A stretch of DNA of 64,000 nt from Epiperipatus broadwayi (lineage: Eukaryota > Onychophora > Udeonychophora > Euonychophora > Peripatidae). The stretch is taken from the NCBI GenBank assembly GCA_028023455.1, contig JAQFVV010012446.1, positions 5,333,501 to 5,397,500 of the forward strand, written 5' to 3'. Under the pieces are notes generated by a model. That model saw only the letters and a list, made by a program, of their open reading frames with translations. It was not told where the DNA came from and searched no databases. A program made the position numbers and the translations under genes. Below, piece after piece: positions 38,590 through 51,599 of this stretch (positions are counted from its first letter, which is position 1; every line of letters starts with the position of its first letter).

Positions 38590-40440
38590 AGGCAACCTCC
38601 TTTAATAATAAAGGTGGTAACCCATCTTTACCTATGGTCTGATGTGTATACAAAGACAATAAAAACTGCAACTTGACCAAGAAGTGAGATTACTAATGCA
38701 AAGAAGTTTAAACTAACATTATTAATCAGGCAAATCTAACCTTTTCTGAAAGCAGACTAATAAATAGTCAGTTATAACTTTCATATTCTGAAAGCAGACT
38801 AACAAATAGTCATTTATAAGTTCCAAATTTCATATAAGTAGATATTTACTAAGACTACACATTGAGATTGATGATAGCTTGAGGGTTGATTGTTATCATC
38901 TACATTGATAAAGCAATGTTTTATTGTCTTGTAAATATATACTTTATATGGAATTCAGAAGTTATAATTGACTATTTATTAGTCTGCTTTTAGAACAGGT
39001 TATATTTGCCTGATTAATGAGATTATTTTAAATTTCTTTCCATTATTAATCTCACTTCTTAGTCAAGTTGCAATTTTTATTGTTTATATATACATATCAG
39101 ATAATAGATAAAGTTAGGTTACCACCTTTATTATTAAAGGAGGTTGCCTTGACTACAAGTTGAGATTGTTGATAGCTTAAGGATTGATTGTTATCATATA
39201 TATATAAGTAGAGGGATTTGAGCTTAGGATTTCTCAGTCTAAATTTTTCACTCCATCTCAATATATATATATATAAATAGAGGGGTTTGAGCTTAGGATT
39301 TTTCAGTCTAAATTTTTCACTCCATCTCAATCAACCAATGCACGTGACCACATACATGCAAAAAAGATAAATCTCCAATATATCTATTTCATGCAGAACT
39401 AGCACTCATCAGTGGGGCTAGATCTTAATCTCCCACACATATATACAATCAATGCTCATTTTATATTAAGATAGCAATTCTTTAAACTTTACTAGATAGG
39501 ATTCAATCTTCTCACCCTTCCAACTATTTAACCATCTATTTTATCATAAAACTGATGATAGAATGCTCAAAGCCCTTATTGGATTTGATATTGTAGTTAT
39601 ATCCATATAGACATTATGTCAATCTAATCCCTCATATTACCGGATTATTATGTGTCTGTATATATTAATAGGAGAGGAATGATCTGAAATTATACTATGA
39701 TATAATCTATTTCCAAGGCAATATGTAATTTGATTCTACTGAATGTTTCTTATATATGCAAATAGAGGGATCTTAACTTCCATCTATATTTGTCCTCCAC
39801 TCCATTTCAAGCAACTGATACATATGCCCACATACAATTTGATGCAGAGCTAGCACTAATCTGTTGGACCAATTCTTATTTTTCCACACATATATACAAT
39901 CAGTGCTCAGTTTAGTTTATGATAGCAATCCTTTAAACTTTACTCACCCTTCTAATTATTAAACTGTCTATTTCATTAAAAACATCAAATGGTCAAAGCC
40001 CTTATTGGATTTGATATTGATGTATATGGATACATAATGGTTTGTTAATACGAGGGGTTAGATTAACATGATGTTTACATGGGTATGACTACAATATCAA
40101 ATCTAATAAGGACTTTGAGCATTTCATCATCAGTTTTCCAATGAAATGGATAGTTGAATAGTTAGAAGAGTGAGAAAATTGAAGCCTGTCCTGTAAAGTT
40201 TAAGAAATTGTTATTTTAATATAAACCAATCACTGATTGTATATATGTATGGGGAAATTAAGAACTGGTTCAACAGATGAGTGCTGGTTCTGCACAAAAT
40301 ACATATATTGAGGATTATTTATCTTTTTAGCATAAATGTGGTCATGTGTATCAGTTGCTTGAGATGGAGTGTAGGATGAGTATAGACTTAAAAATTCTAA
40401 GTTCAAATCCCTCTTCTTACATTTATAAGAAACATTCAGA
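38590..40440. repeat. Cluster of dispersed repeats in the right core
   Basis: This contains several inverted and direct partial copies of one non-coding family. TAAAGGAGGTTGCCTTGACT and GACTACAAGTTGAGATTG recur at about 38,560-38,620 and 39,135-39,170, and AGATTTTTCACTCCATCTCA-like blocks recur at about 39,230 and 39,310. A pair at about 39,360-39,600 and 40,080-40,330 is inverted, sharing CAAAGCCCTTATTGGATTTG. They resemble foldback A in layout. No gene. Confidence 0.65.
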
Positions 40441-40494
40441 ATATGCAAATTATATATATATTGTAATTCAATATTTTTAATGGATGTTTTAGAG

Positions 40495-40676
40495 CCATTT
40501 ATAAATAACTTAATTAGAAAGCACTTACTCTAGAATGAATTGCCCCAGGCCAAGAGCTAAAGTAAAACTGGCAGGCTCCTATTAAATGCAATCAGCCTGT
40601 CAGTTTTACTTTAACCCTTGGCCTGAGGCAATTTGTTCTAAGCTAAGTGCTTTCTAATTAAGTTATTTATAAATGG
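40495..40676. repeat. 182-bp hairpin element
   Basis: Arms of about 80 bp: CCATTTATAAATAACTTAAT to CTGGCAGG, and CCTGTCAGTTTTAC to TTAAGTTATTTATAAATGG, with a loop of about 21 bp. It is well preserved here and badly damaged in the mirrored position (about 22,915-23,110). Confidence 0.85.
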
Positions 40677-42174
40677 ATAACTCTACACATTAAATATTTA
40701 CATATATATATAACCATTAGAAACTAGTCAATATACAATCCCAATATAGATAACAATCAACAATTTCAAACTGTTGTCAAGGCAACCTCCTTTTAACAAT
40801 AAAAGTCACATCCCACCTTTATTTATGATCTCATATATTTATATAGATACTAAAGTATACAATTTGACTACAGAAATTGAAATTATTGATACAGGCTGCA
40901 GATATAAATGAAATATTTATCCAGGTAGATCCAGGTATAATTTATTGTAATAAAAATAAATTTTACATGAATGTACAGATAGTAGTACTTCATTTGGTAA
41001 TAATATATTATATAAATAGTAATAATAAACCACAGAAGTATTTCCAGTTATAGCAGAAGTGAATGTCATCAAAACATTTCCTAAAATTCATGAATTTTAA
41101 TATTAGAAAATTGCCTATTAATTAAAGATATTCTATTTATAAAAATTGCCTCCATAATTTTTTTTTGATTATGGGTTCTCTCTTCATGAAGAGTCTTATC
41201 ATTTTCCAGTGATTTATTATTATTATTTTTATAATATATTATGGGGGTTATAATTCATTATTTTTATTATAATAATTATTCCATAATGAAAATTTTATTA
41301 TATATGTGTGTGTGTATGTGTGTACACATAAGAATTTATAATAACTTTGCACATTTACATTAGTATGCTTGGAAAAGTGTTTTATTTTTCATTCATTATC
41401 TCTTTATTTGATTTAGTGCATTTTTGGTGCCAAGCACCAAAATCTTAAAAGCTATGATTATGGCGCTCACTCACCAAAAGGGCCCTAAGCTTTACAGAGA
41501 AATTGTGAAAGAAGCATAAAACACTTTTTCAGACCTACTAACATAAATATGCAAAGTTATTATGAATAAATGATGAAATTGAAATAAAATTTCCATAATA
41601 ATTTACATATATAAATACATTTAAATTGTATATGTATGTAACATATATACATCTTGTGGTATTCAAAAGTTGATATCCAGAAATAGATCGTGCTTTGTTA
41701 ACAATATCTTGAGTCCTTATAATAATTTAATAAACTTTTAGGATATACTGAAATCTAAATGATTTCCTATACATTAAAAGAAATTTTTAATTTCTACCTA
41801 AGTCACATAATCTTTGTTGATGCATTGATTTTGTTGGCTGGTTGATAAATACTTTAGTTTATTTCAACTTTCAATCATGTGTCTTAATTATAAACATTCT
41901 CTGAGCAATAAACTTAATTAGACTTTACAAAGCTATTGCTTATGCTCTGTAGTGATCTTTATCTGAAAAATAAACTAGAAGTTTTATTAGTGGAAATTAA
42001 ATCTAGTAAGATTTTCATATAAGAAAGCCCATGTTTATAAAGTGTGGCTGTAAAAGAGGACAGTATGTGGGGAAACATTTAGATGTAGTATTGGTTTTTT
42101 ATACTAATTATATTATGATCAACCACTTCATTCATTGATCTGAAGATGGAAAACAGTGTGGATGAAATGTCTTC

Positions 42175-42715
42175 AAACCATTCTCTTCTCTACCCTTCTG
42201 TATGTCATCCAAAATTGTCAATGTCATCCATTCCATAATGGTATTGATCCTGATAGTCATAGTCATCCTTTTTCTCTTAATTCATTCATCATCCCAAACA
42301 TGATGGCCTTTTAAAGTATGGTAATGTGTTTTGTCACATGTCAAAAATATTGTAACTTCCATCATTTTACTATCTCCAACAGTTTTTTCCTCCAAAATCT
42401 ATTTATTACTTCTTAGCTATCTAAGGTATAACAAGCAACTTTCTATAATACTTCACATCAAAAGTAATAATTTTGTACTCTCCTTCTCACATCCATATAC
42501 TACAATGGATCATATCAATGCTTTCAGTAGTCTACACCTTAACACACCTATTTATGCGTCTGTTTTTCTGTATAAAAAATAATTTTATAAATTCTTTCAA
42601 TGCTAACAGCAATCGCATTTATTTCTATATGATGTCCTCCATATTGATTTATTCTGCAATCCAAATAGACAAACTCCAAAGCCTGTCTCAGTAACTATAT
42701 ATTAAATCTATCACA
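42175..42715 (-). pseudogene. Second LINE reverse-transcriptase 3' fragment (right copy)
   Basis: Mirror of 20880-21425. Remnants of the post-RT region are read on the minus strand, with the same family features and stop codons. Confidence 0.68.
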
Positions 42716-42749
42716 CGATCACCATTCCCTATACTTACATAAGTTGTTA

Positions 42750-42985
42750 GACGCAAAACTCTTCATACAGTAGCGCCACCCAATGCAAGCCAGAATAATC
42801 AATGGATGTGAGAAGGTTTGTGCATAAAATCTCTATCTAGTGCCTACTCATGTATATATTTCCCATCTAGTGCCTACTCATGAGTAGGCACTAGATAGGG
42901 ATTTTATGCACAAAACATGTTGTATCTGTTGATTATTCTGACTTGTGCTGGGTAACACTATTATATGGAGACTTTTATCTCTATA
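42750..42985. repeat. Foldback B element, complete hairpin (right copy)
   Basis: Mirror of 20625-20850. The centre contains CTAGTGCCTACTCATGAGTA, a perfect small palindrome around CATG, flanked by long arms ending in CAGTAGCGCCACCC and GGGTAACACTATTA. Confidence 0.78.
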
Positions 42986-43274
42986 TTAAGTTTAATTTTT
43001 ATTTGATAAAGTTAAACTAATTTCAATAGTCCGGAAAAAAAATAGGCTTTTTTAAATGCATATCTTTGGACTAAATGCAAGAAATGGAGGTGTTTCTTTT
43101 TAACATAATTAAATGATGGTGATATTTTAATAACACCTTCATATCTATGGACCACGATGCTAGGTATTTCATAGTTTGTTGAATAGTAAAAATGGCATAT
43201 TTTAATAAGATCCATGCATTGTCATCTGGTATTTTCTGACACTCAAACTTTTTTGAGCAATAAATCTTTTCAGT

Positions 43275-43592
<318 letters not shown>

Positions 43593-43599
43593 TTTCAGA

Positions 43600-44910
43600 A
43601 TTGTCTAATCTTATTGAGATATTAGATTGGTATAGAAGAATATTATTTCTAAGAACAAAGTTCCCCAATTGGATCTGGCTCAAAAAGAAATCATTGATGA
43701 ATATTTGCCTTTTTTAATCTTAAGGGATTAGTTCTAAGCAAAGATTGTTTTTTATAGTGCTAAAGTTTTCACCCATAAAAATTGCTTTGTTAACTTCTTG
43801 ATTAATGACTGCATGTTAGAAGGGTTATTTGTATGAAAGAATATGAATGCTGATGTAAAAATGTCACTAACAGAGTTCTCTGTAATCACGTGCTCAAATG
43901 CTTATGTTTAGAATTATTTGAATTAATAATGGTGTATCAGTTTCATCAATATAAACATGTAAATAAATTTAATTCAAAGATAAAGTTATATAATGTTATC
44001 TTAACTACGTAAGAATTTAGCATCGTATTATTATGATTGGTTTTTCATAGGTATTAATGGAAGGTGCATCAAAGTTAGATGGCACAAGTTAATAAGAGCA
44101 AAGTATCAACGTTTGTAGTAATTTGTTATGTAACTAAATAATTATGGTATTCCAAGATTAGAATAATCAATACAGTACTTTAGTATTTTTGATTTATATT
44201 TCAAGGATTTGAGAAATGTTTATAGAAGCGATAGATTATTTCAATTATTAAATATTAAAATTATAATAATTAAAATGACTATACTGCATAACATTTACAA
44301 ATGCAATTAATTCTTTTACATATGTTAGTCCATATATATAATGAAGTGATTCCCCCCCCCCTTTATTTTATACAAACGAATGCATTCTCGGTGATGAAAA
44401 TCATAATCATATCTCGCATATGGTATTTCCCGCCAGTTTTTATTTGCAGACTGTTCGTTATGTGTTTTATAATAAAACTTGCAATTTTTTATTCATTTGA
44501 ATTATTTGAATAATATTTTGTAAAGATTAGATTTAAAAGTTTGACATAAAACTAGACCCAATTATATACAGTATAACAAATAAAATATTAATACTTTTGA
44601 ATTTAAGATAATATATAAAGATGCCATACTAGAGAACAAAGTATAAAATTAATATAAAAATCAATTATATTCCTATTTTATTGACATCATGAAATACATA
44701 TATTGGTGATTAGCAGTATGAGATAGCGTGGATAGTTGAGGGTCATGTGAAAATCTGAGTTCAAACCCCCTATATATTACATATTGGGGTGCAGGTATAA
44801 AAAATCCTGTACTGTAGGAAAAAATCATACATTAAAATCATAGTTAGTGAAAAGCAAAAAAAATTTTTTTTATTATGATTATGACTGACACATTGTAAGT
44901 ATATTAAATA
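43600..44910. other. AT-rich stretch without recognisable genes
   Basis: Near-identical mirror of 18,670-19,980. No supported gene or RNA. A C10 run lies near 44,352. Confidence 0.5.
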
Positions 44911-44914
44911 TCTA

Positions 44915-45050
44915 AACAAGGCAGAACTTTTCATACAGTAGTGCCACCCTGTGCCAAACAGAGTAATCAATGGATGCCAGAAGGCTTGTGCATAAAATCC
45001 CTATCTCATCCAATATCCCCTGGCTGGAGAGTTTTGCCTTGTTTATAAAC
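44915..45050. repeat. Foldback B element, partial (right copy)
   Basis: Mirror of 18525-18665, with CAGTAGTGCCACCCTGTGCC and ATGCCAGAAGGCTTGTGCAT. Confidence 0.7.
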
Positions 45051-45267
45051 AATTATATGCTAGTATAAGAGCTGGTGATCATGTGATGCTTAATGGTATA
45101 TTAAGTATCTTAAATTAATCTTGTAATAATCAATAAATTTTAAAAGCACGGAGTTTATATTGAAATTATATAACAGATAGTCATCCCCCATCATTAGCAC
45201 CATAAAACAGGTGCATTAAATCTATAAGAATACTTTTGCCCCAGCCACAAGATAGAGACATTGGTAA

Positions 45268-45522
45268 TATTAAGGATCATTTATGTTCTTTATTTACTTT
45301 TACAATACTTTTTATAATCCACTATTGATGTTTTCAATTGCCCTGGAAATCTTCTTCGAATTATAATAAACACAATACAAATATCACAATCATTTGTTCA
45401 TGTATTTGTGTTGTGTTTGTTATAATTCTGAAGATGGATTGTTGGGGCGATTAAAATCGCCAATATTGGATTGTAAAAAGCATTCTAAAAATAATAAAGA
45501 ACACAAATGATATTAATATTAT
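45268..45522. repeat. Hairpin element, 253 bp (right copy)
   Basis: Mirror of 18068-18320. Arms and short loop are preserved. Confidence 0.8.
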
Positions 45523-45819
45523 ACGGATTTGGCAATGCAATAAGAAAGATAAAGTTATAATACAGACTTTAAGAAAATAAGAACAACCATTTTATTTTCA
45601 AACTCAAGTATATTTTTGCCATTTTAACATCATTGTTTAATGGTGCTAGATGGATATTACTTTCTATATAATTATAATTTAAACACTACGCTAGTAAAAT
45701 TGATTGATTTTTACATAATTTGACGTCTTCTAATATTTGCACAAAGTAAATTATAATATTTCAGAAATGCTAATAAGTAACATATTATTTTATTTACTAA
45801 TGCAGAGAGAGTATGTAAT

Positions 45820-46202
45820 TTAAAGAGTAAAGATTTTTCATTCTAACACATGCACTGTACTGGTTTTTTTTTAAGAATATCTCAATAATGTATTATTGAG
45901 TTTTGAGGAAACTCTCAAACTAAGACACTATATAGAGTTTTGAAAAAATAAGAGTGGCCATCTTATCTTTAAACCTACTTTCTAATTATATACGCCAATC
46001 TAAAGCATCTCAGTTTAAAAGTGTGAAGATATTTCTCTGTTCACTAAAGATAAGATGGCCACTCTTATATTTTCAAAAGTCTCTATTTTGTGACTTAGTT
46101 TGATGGCTTCCTCAATATTCAGTAAGACATCATTGGGATATTATAAAAAGAACACTACAGCGTATGTGTTAAGATAAAAAATTCTTTATTGTTTAAATTA
46201 AG
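45820..46202. repeat. Hairpin element C (right copy)
   Basis: Mirror of 17391-17773. AGAGTGGCCATCTTATCTTT at about 45,951 faces AAAGATAAGATGGCCACTCT at about 46,046. Confidence 0.82.
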
Positions 46203-46462
46203 TGTTAATAAGATTATTTAAAAATGGATTTAAAGTGAATGATTTATATATTCATGCTCTTACTATCAGATACTTAAGATTGGCTCATAAAAATGTATTT
46301 GAGTTTGAATATAAGGCTGGTCATTTTTATTTTTTTAATGTCTCTATTTTGTTGCTGGGTCAAGAGTATCCTTGCAATTTTAACATCACAGTTTAATGGC
46401 ACTAGTAACAAGAGATGATTGTCTTCTATATAATTAAAATTAATCTTATATTTTATTTTCTT

Positions 46463-46590
46463 ATAGTAGTGACTTGCACTGGGTGGCATTAATGTACCAA
46501 GCAGTAGATAGGGATTTATGCACACACCTTTCTGCATCCATTGATTACTCTGTTTTGCACTGGGTGTCACTGCTGTATGAAGAATTTTGC
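46463..46590. repeat. Foldback B element, partial (right copy)
   Basis: Mirror of 17010-17130. It contains TGCATCCATTGATTACTCTG and TTGCACTGGGTGTCACTGCT. Confidence 0.7.
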
Positions 46591-46619
46591 CTCTGTTTTA
46601 ACAGTTTGTGTGAGTATAG

Positions 46620-47100
46620 GGAATGGTGAACATGTGATAGATTTAAAGTATAGTTACTGAAACAGGCTTTGGAGGTCGTCTACTTAGATTGTAGAATAAA
46701 TCAAGATGGAAAATATCATATAGAGATAAATGCATGATTTCTGTTAGCATTGAAAACATTTTTATACAGAAAAACAGGCATAAATATGTGGTCAAAGTGT
46801 AGACTATTGAAAACTTTGATGTGAGCCATTGCAATATATAGATGTGAAGAGGAAAGTACAAAATTTGTTACTTTTGAAATGAAGTATTATAGAAGATTGC
46901 TTGCTATACATTGGACAGTTAAAAACTAATGAATAGTTTTTGGAGATGGTAAAATGATGATAGTTACAATGTTTTGGACATATGACAAAATGTATTACTA
47001 TAAGTTAAAAGAATATCATGCTTGATGTGTTGAATGGATTAAGAGAAAAAAGAATGACTATGACAATCAGGATGAAATAACATTATGGAATGGATGGTAT
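46620..47100 (+). pseudogene. LINE reverse-transcriptase 3' fragment (right copy)
   Basis: Plus-strand reading gives FVTFEMKYYRRLLAIHWT at about 46,865-46,915, preceded by a degraded YG.ETW-like segment. This is the post-RT region of an RTE/jockey-like LINE. Stops flank it, and no upstream RT core is present. Confidence 0.72.
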
Positions 47101-47318
47101 TGATAATGACTGAGATTTGATATATATATTAATCAGAAAGTTACATATATATATACATATATATATAAATCATGTGACATCTGACTTCTTATATTACTAT
47201 TATTATTTTGCTGTTGGGGACTTTGGCTAAATTAAATGGCTAAACCTATTAATATATGGCGTATATGAATTACGTCTAAAAGTTTTGTATCTTCTTATTG
47301 ACAGTTAATTATTTAGAC

Positions 47319-50034
47319 CAGTGGTCTTCAACCACTGGTCCATGGACCAGCGCTAGGCCACAGAAGTTTTCTGCCAGTCCATGCAAGACTGGCAAGAAAA
47401 TTTGTAATAACAAAATAATAAGATTTTAAACTTTTAATTAATATAAACAATTTTTATTTATTTTTTCATCACATTTTTATCCGATTTAAAAAAAGAAACA
47501 GAATAAAAACAAAATCTAATCAATCATACAAAAATTAATTTGTTTTTCTATTTATCACAGATGTTTGTAGGGGCGAGGTAGGATTAAAAATTTTATTATT
47601 TTTTAAAAAAAATTCAAAATTATAAAAAAAGTTTTTTATTATACAAACTCTGTTTGTCTTTTGATAGCCAATCACAGGCACCTGTCGGCATTGTTTATGT
47701 GTTAAAACAATAAAATGTAATTACCTGGCTGTGATTTTAAAAATACAGTGACTTTTTTTGACTTCTTAAATTTTTTCTATTTCCTCTTTTAATATTCCAT
47801 TTTTAGTATGTTTTTTTTTTTTTTTTGGCTTTAACTTTTATTTTTGAAATCAATATTTATTACATTTTTTTAAAAATAAAAACCAAAAAATAATTTCTGT
47901 CTCTAACTTTTATAAAGTATTTCTCAATACACCCCCCCTGACTCCAAAATGAAGTAAGATAAAAACTTTTGACTTTTTCAAGTTTCAGTTTTGTTTTTTT
48001 TTGTTTAAAAATACGGCCACTTTTTTTGGCCTATAAGGCGATATCTTTTTTGCCTTTATTTGTATACTGCTCATATACTAAAACTTTCATTTTTAAAACA
48101 AATTTTATTACCTTTTTTTAAAATAAAAACAAACCAAAAATAACTTTTGTCTCTATCTTTTAGTTTCAATAATAATTTATTATTTCTAATGTACACAATG
48201 GCATCAAAACAAACATACTAGGTTTTAAATAGTCAAAATAAAAGTCATAGATCATTTCATAGATCACATGACCCTATCTCTTAAGCTTGTAAGTTATAAA
48301 CAGTGAGGATTGCCAATTCCTCTACAAGCTATATGATAAATGCTTAGCCAGAGCCAGCACTTAAAATATCTCTGTCAGGAACCCCTCCCCAAACCCCTGA
48401 CCATGGTTTCGTGCTTTGGCACTCCTCAGAGAGGTGTCAGGGTAGGTTCAGACACTAGATCTAAAAATACCAACCCAAAGCTAAGCACTTAGCTAAAAGT
48501 TATCTATTGAGTGGAAAATCTGAAATTTTCAGACATGTACATGTCTTCAAACCCAGCTATCCAACTCAAATAGCTATATGGGGCTGATAGATCTTCAGCC
48601 ATGCCACATAGTAGTAGTCATAGCAATATAAAATTGCATAAGACTTTTTGGCAGAGACTATAAATAGTCAAAATAAAAGTCATAGATCATTTCATAGATC
48701 ACATGACCCTATCTCTTAAGCTTGTAAGTTCTAACTATTTTGTGAATTCCATTTGGAGTTCAGTTGAATCTGTGTTGTTGTGCTCTAAGTGCAAAATGGT
48801 GTGCACATTAAATCTTTCACATATTTGTTATCTGATTGTTGTTCCCTCTCTTTTTTTCCTGTCCCTATCTTTTGTCTCAGTGAAGACAAAGTATTTCTCA
48901 ACCCACTCCCCCTCCCCAAATTTTGAAATCAATTTTATCACCTTTTTTAAAAAAGAAAAACAACTAAAATTTTCTGCCTTTAACTTTTACAAAGTATTTC
49001 TCAATCCACCGCTCCTCCACTCCAAATTAAAATAAGATCAAAACTTTTGACTTTTTTAAGTTTTGTTTTCTTTTTTTATTTATTTAAAAATACACCCACT
49101 TTTTTTTGGTCTAAAAGGCAATATTTTTTTGGCTTTATTTGTATACCGCTAATATACTAAAACTTTTATTTTTAAAACCAATTTCTGTTACCCTTTTTTA
49201 AAAATAAAAAAAATAACGTTGGTCTCTATCTTTTGTCTCAGTGAAGACAAAGTATTTCTCAACCCACTCCCCCTCCCCCAAAAAAAATTAAAATAAGATC
49301 AAAACTTTTGATTTTTTCAACTTTCGTTGTCTTTTTTTTTTAAAAGATCGTGACTATATGGCGATTTTTTTGGCTTTATTTCTATTACACGATGTCTATT
49401 TTGCCATTTTTTAAAAAAACTTTTCCTATTAATTACATTTTTGATTTTTTCAACATACCAGCATAAAAAAAATTACAATAACATCAAAACTTCAGACTTT
49501 TACACGTTTTGTTTTATTTTTTCAGATTTAAAATACAGCGACTTTTTTTTGGGCTGCACAGTGATTTTAATTACACGATTTCTATTTTGCCCTTACTACT
49601 ATCAAAAGACAACTTCCATATATATATAACTTCCTCTTGTATATTTAACATTAAATACAGATATTACATTTATCATAATCATTGTCATGTAATTACACTA
49701 GCTGTGATATTTCCCAACATTGAGGTGAATAACATTTTTTTCTTGCACGTTTTAACAATGAAATAAAAAACATGGAAATGCAAGCACATTAATTAAAATA
49801 ATTGTTATTGTACTGTTTCTGTGGCAGTATGACCAACTCAAGAAAGAGAGTTCAGCATGTGAAGGTAAGCACAACAATTATAACAATTGTTATAACAATC
49901 ATGCTTATCTAAGGCTAAACAGGTTACATCTTTAAGAAAAATTTATCTGTAAACTTCTGTCAGTCCGTGAAGTCTTATCCTTATTTTTTCCGGTCCACAG
50001 GTGTAAAAAGGTTGAAGACCACTGATTTAGACAA
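47319..50034. mobile_element. Non-autonomous hAT-type element (right copy, 2,716 bp)
   Basis: The ends are CAGTGGTCTTCAACCACTGG and AAAGGTTGAAGACCACTG. The 8-bp target duplication ATTTAGAC lies at 47311-47318 and 50035-50042. The outer 14 bp of the two ends match perfectly here, better than in the left copy, where one end reads TTTTAAACC. The extra length against the left copy comes from a 505-bp insertion at 48226-48730. No transposase frame is present. Confidence 0.88.
48226..48730. mobile_element. 505-bp insertion with 70-bp terminal direct repeats
   Basis: A 70-bp sequence starting TAAATAGTCAAAATAAAAGT occurs identically at 48226-48295 and 48661-48730. Between them lies a copy of dispersed repeat D. 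The whole block is absent from the hAT copy in the left arm (junction near 15,300-15,310), and neither 70-bp unit is there, so the direct repeats are part of the insertion and not a target duplication. The ends are not TG...CA, so this is not a standard LTR element. Confidence 0.72.
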
Positions 50035-50042
50035 ATGCTTAG

Positions 50043-51345
50043 CTTGAGTTGGCTTTTTGAATCTGGTGTCCTAGTACCTCACTGAAGAGAGTCACAGCTT
50101 GAAACAAGTCTGGGGATGGAAACAATTCAAGATAAAGATGATTTGAATGCCTTCTCTCATATAGCATTTATCATAAAAAAAGCCTGTTTAGAGTGTATTA
50201 GCATGTTCTTAATTATATATATATATATGGGGGGGGTAAATATTTCCATGATTAATTATAATGCAAACAAAAAAATGAGTGGGATATTCCCATGTAATGA
50301 CTAAAGAAATATATTAACCAGTAATCTTACTATTGATGATAGTCTTTAAGCTAAATTATTTGCTCTATTAGTCCAAAGTAGCTTTTTTGTCTTGGGGGTT
50401 TATTCAAAACAACAAATATTATTGACTACTAAGGCAAATAATTTTAATTAAAGATAGTCAGTAGTAATTTATGATTTGCTAGCAATGCTACTGCTAACAT
50501 ATAGTTGTGCTGCTATAGTTAACTATATAACTTCAATTATATGCTATTGAAAGAAAGATCATTAAAAAAATGTAAATAAACAAACCAAAACTCATTAAAA
50601 TTTGCAAATTTTATGATATTTGACAGCCATTTTTCCTTCACTGACTGCCATGTTTGATTACATACATTAATAAAAATCTTTGGTTTATATTGGAAGCACA
50701 TATGTCTTATTCTTCATTTATCTTTCTCTCTGAATTTAATCTGCTGTATTTTGTGTACTAAAATGTTTTCTGAATGTGATGCTAACAGTTTAATAAAAAT
50801 TTAGAACCTATTAAAATTTTGAAACTGGTTTTAAAATAGGAGATCCTAATTTCTTGATAACAAGATCGTTACTATGCTTCTATAAAAGAAAAAGTTTTTG
50901 AAAAAAGACCATTGCCTAGAATATATTTAAGAGCTATGAAAGCAAGATATTTAGCTATTTATAAAAATATGGTAATTAGTTTTTCTTTCTTGTTCCTATT
51001 GTTTCAGGGAATGCATGAGTAAATGTATTCCTTAGTTTATTATTAATAACTATGACATTATTATTTTTAGAATTTTGAATATACTAAAATCTTGATTTAT
51101 ATTACTATAGTATATATAAAAAAGTCTCCATGTTATATATGTATGTATGATGAATAGTATTGTATATTTGTAGTTCAATAAACAATATTTATTCTATTCT
51201 AATCACTCATTTTCAGAAAGCATGAGCTATTTTATATATATATAACAGCAATTGAGGAAGGTTAAGGAATTAACCAAAAGTTCTTATGCAAATTGAAAGA
51301 CTGCATTTATTATTACAATAGTGTTTAATTAATGGAAATTTTATT
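50043..51345. other. AT-rich flank between hAT element and proline-rich gene
   Basis: Repeat D flank to about 50,190, an (AT)n-G8 tract near 50,213-50,237, then AT-rich DNA. An upstream exon of the proline-rich gene could lie here or farther out, but I could not identify one. Confidence 0.45.
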
Positions 51346-51347
51346 TG

Positions 51348-51447
<100 letters not shown>

Positions 51448-51569
51448 AACATGAGAGGCTTGGAACAAAATATAGTACAGTTTGTGGTTCCATTTTATCT
51501 CTCTAATCATAACATGGAAAACTCTATTTATTTTTTTATTTATATATAATATTGTTTAAAAGCTTATTT

Positions 51570-51586
51570 CCTTTTTTTATTTTTAG
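51570..51586 (+). promoter_or_regulatory. Probable 3' splice site of the proline-rich gene
   Basis: A T-rich tract ends in TTTTTAG immediately before ACAGCATGGGCAG and the coding start. The mirrored copy keeps it (TTCTTAG). An exon beginning at 51587 would carry a short in-frame lead (Gln-His-Gly-Gln) before Met, so the true start could also be in an upstream exon. Confidence 0.6.
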
Positions 51587-51599
51587 ACAGCATGGGCAG

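Noticed and set aside
48226-48730. LTR retrotransposon
   Set aside because: The 70-bp direct repeats lack TG...CA ends. I identified no primer-binding site, polypurine tract or gag/pol sequence.
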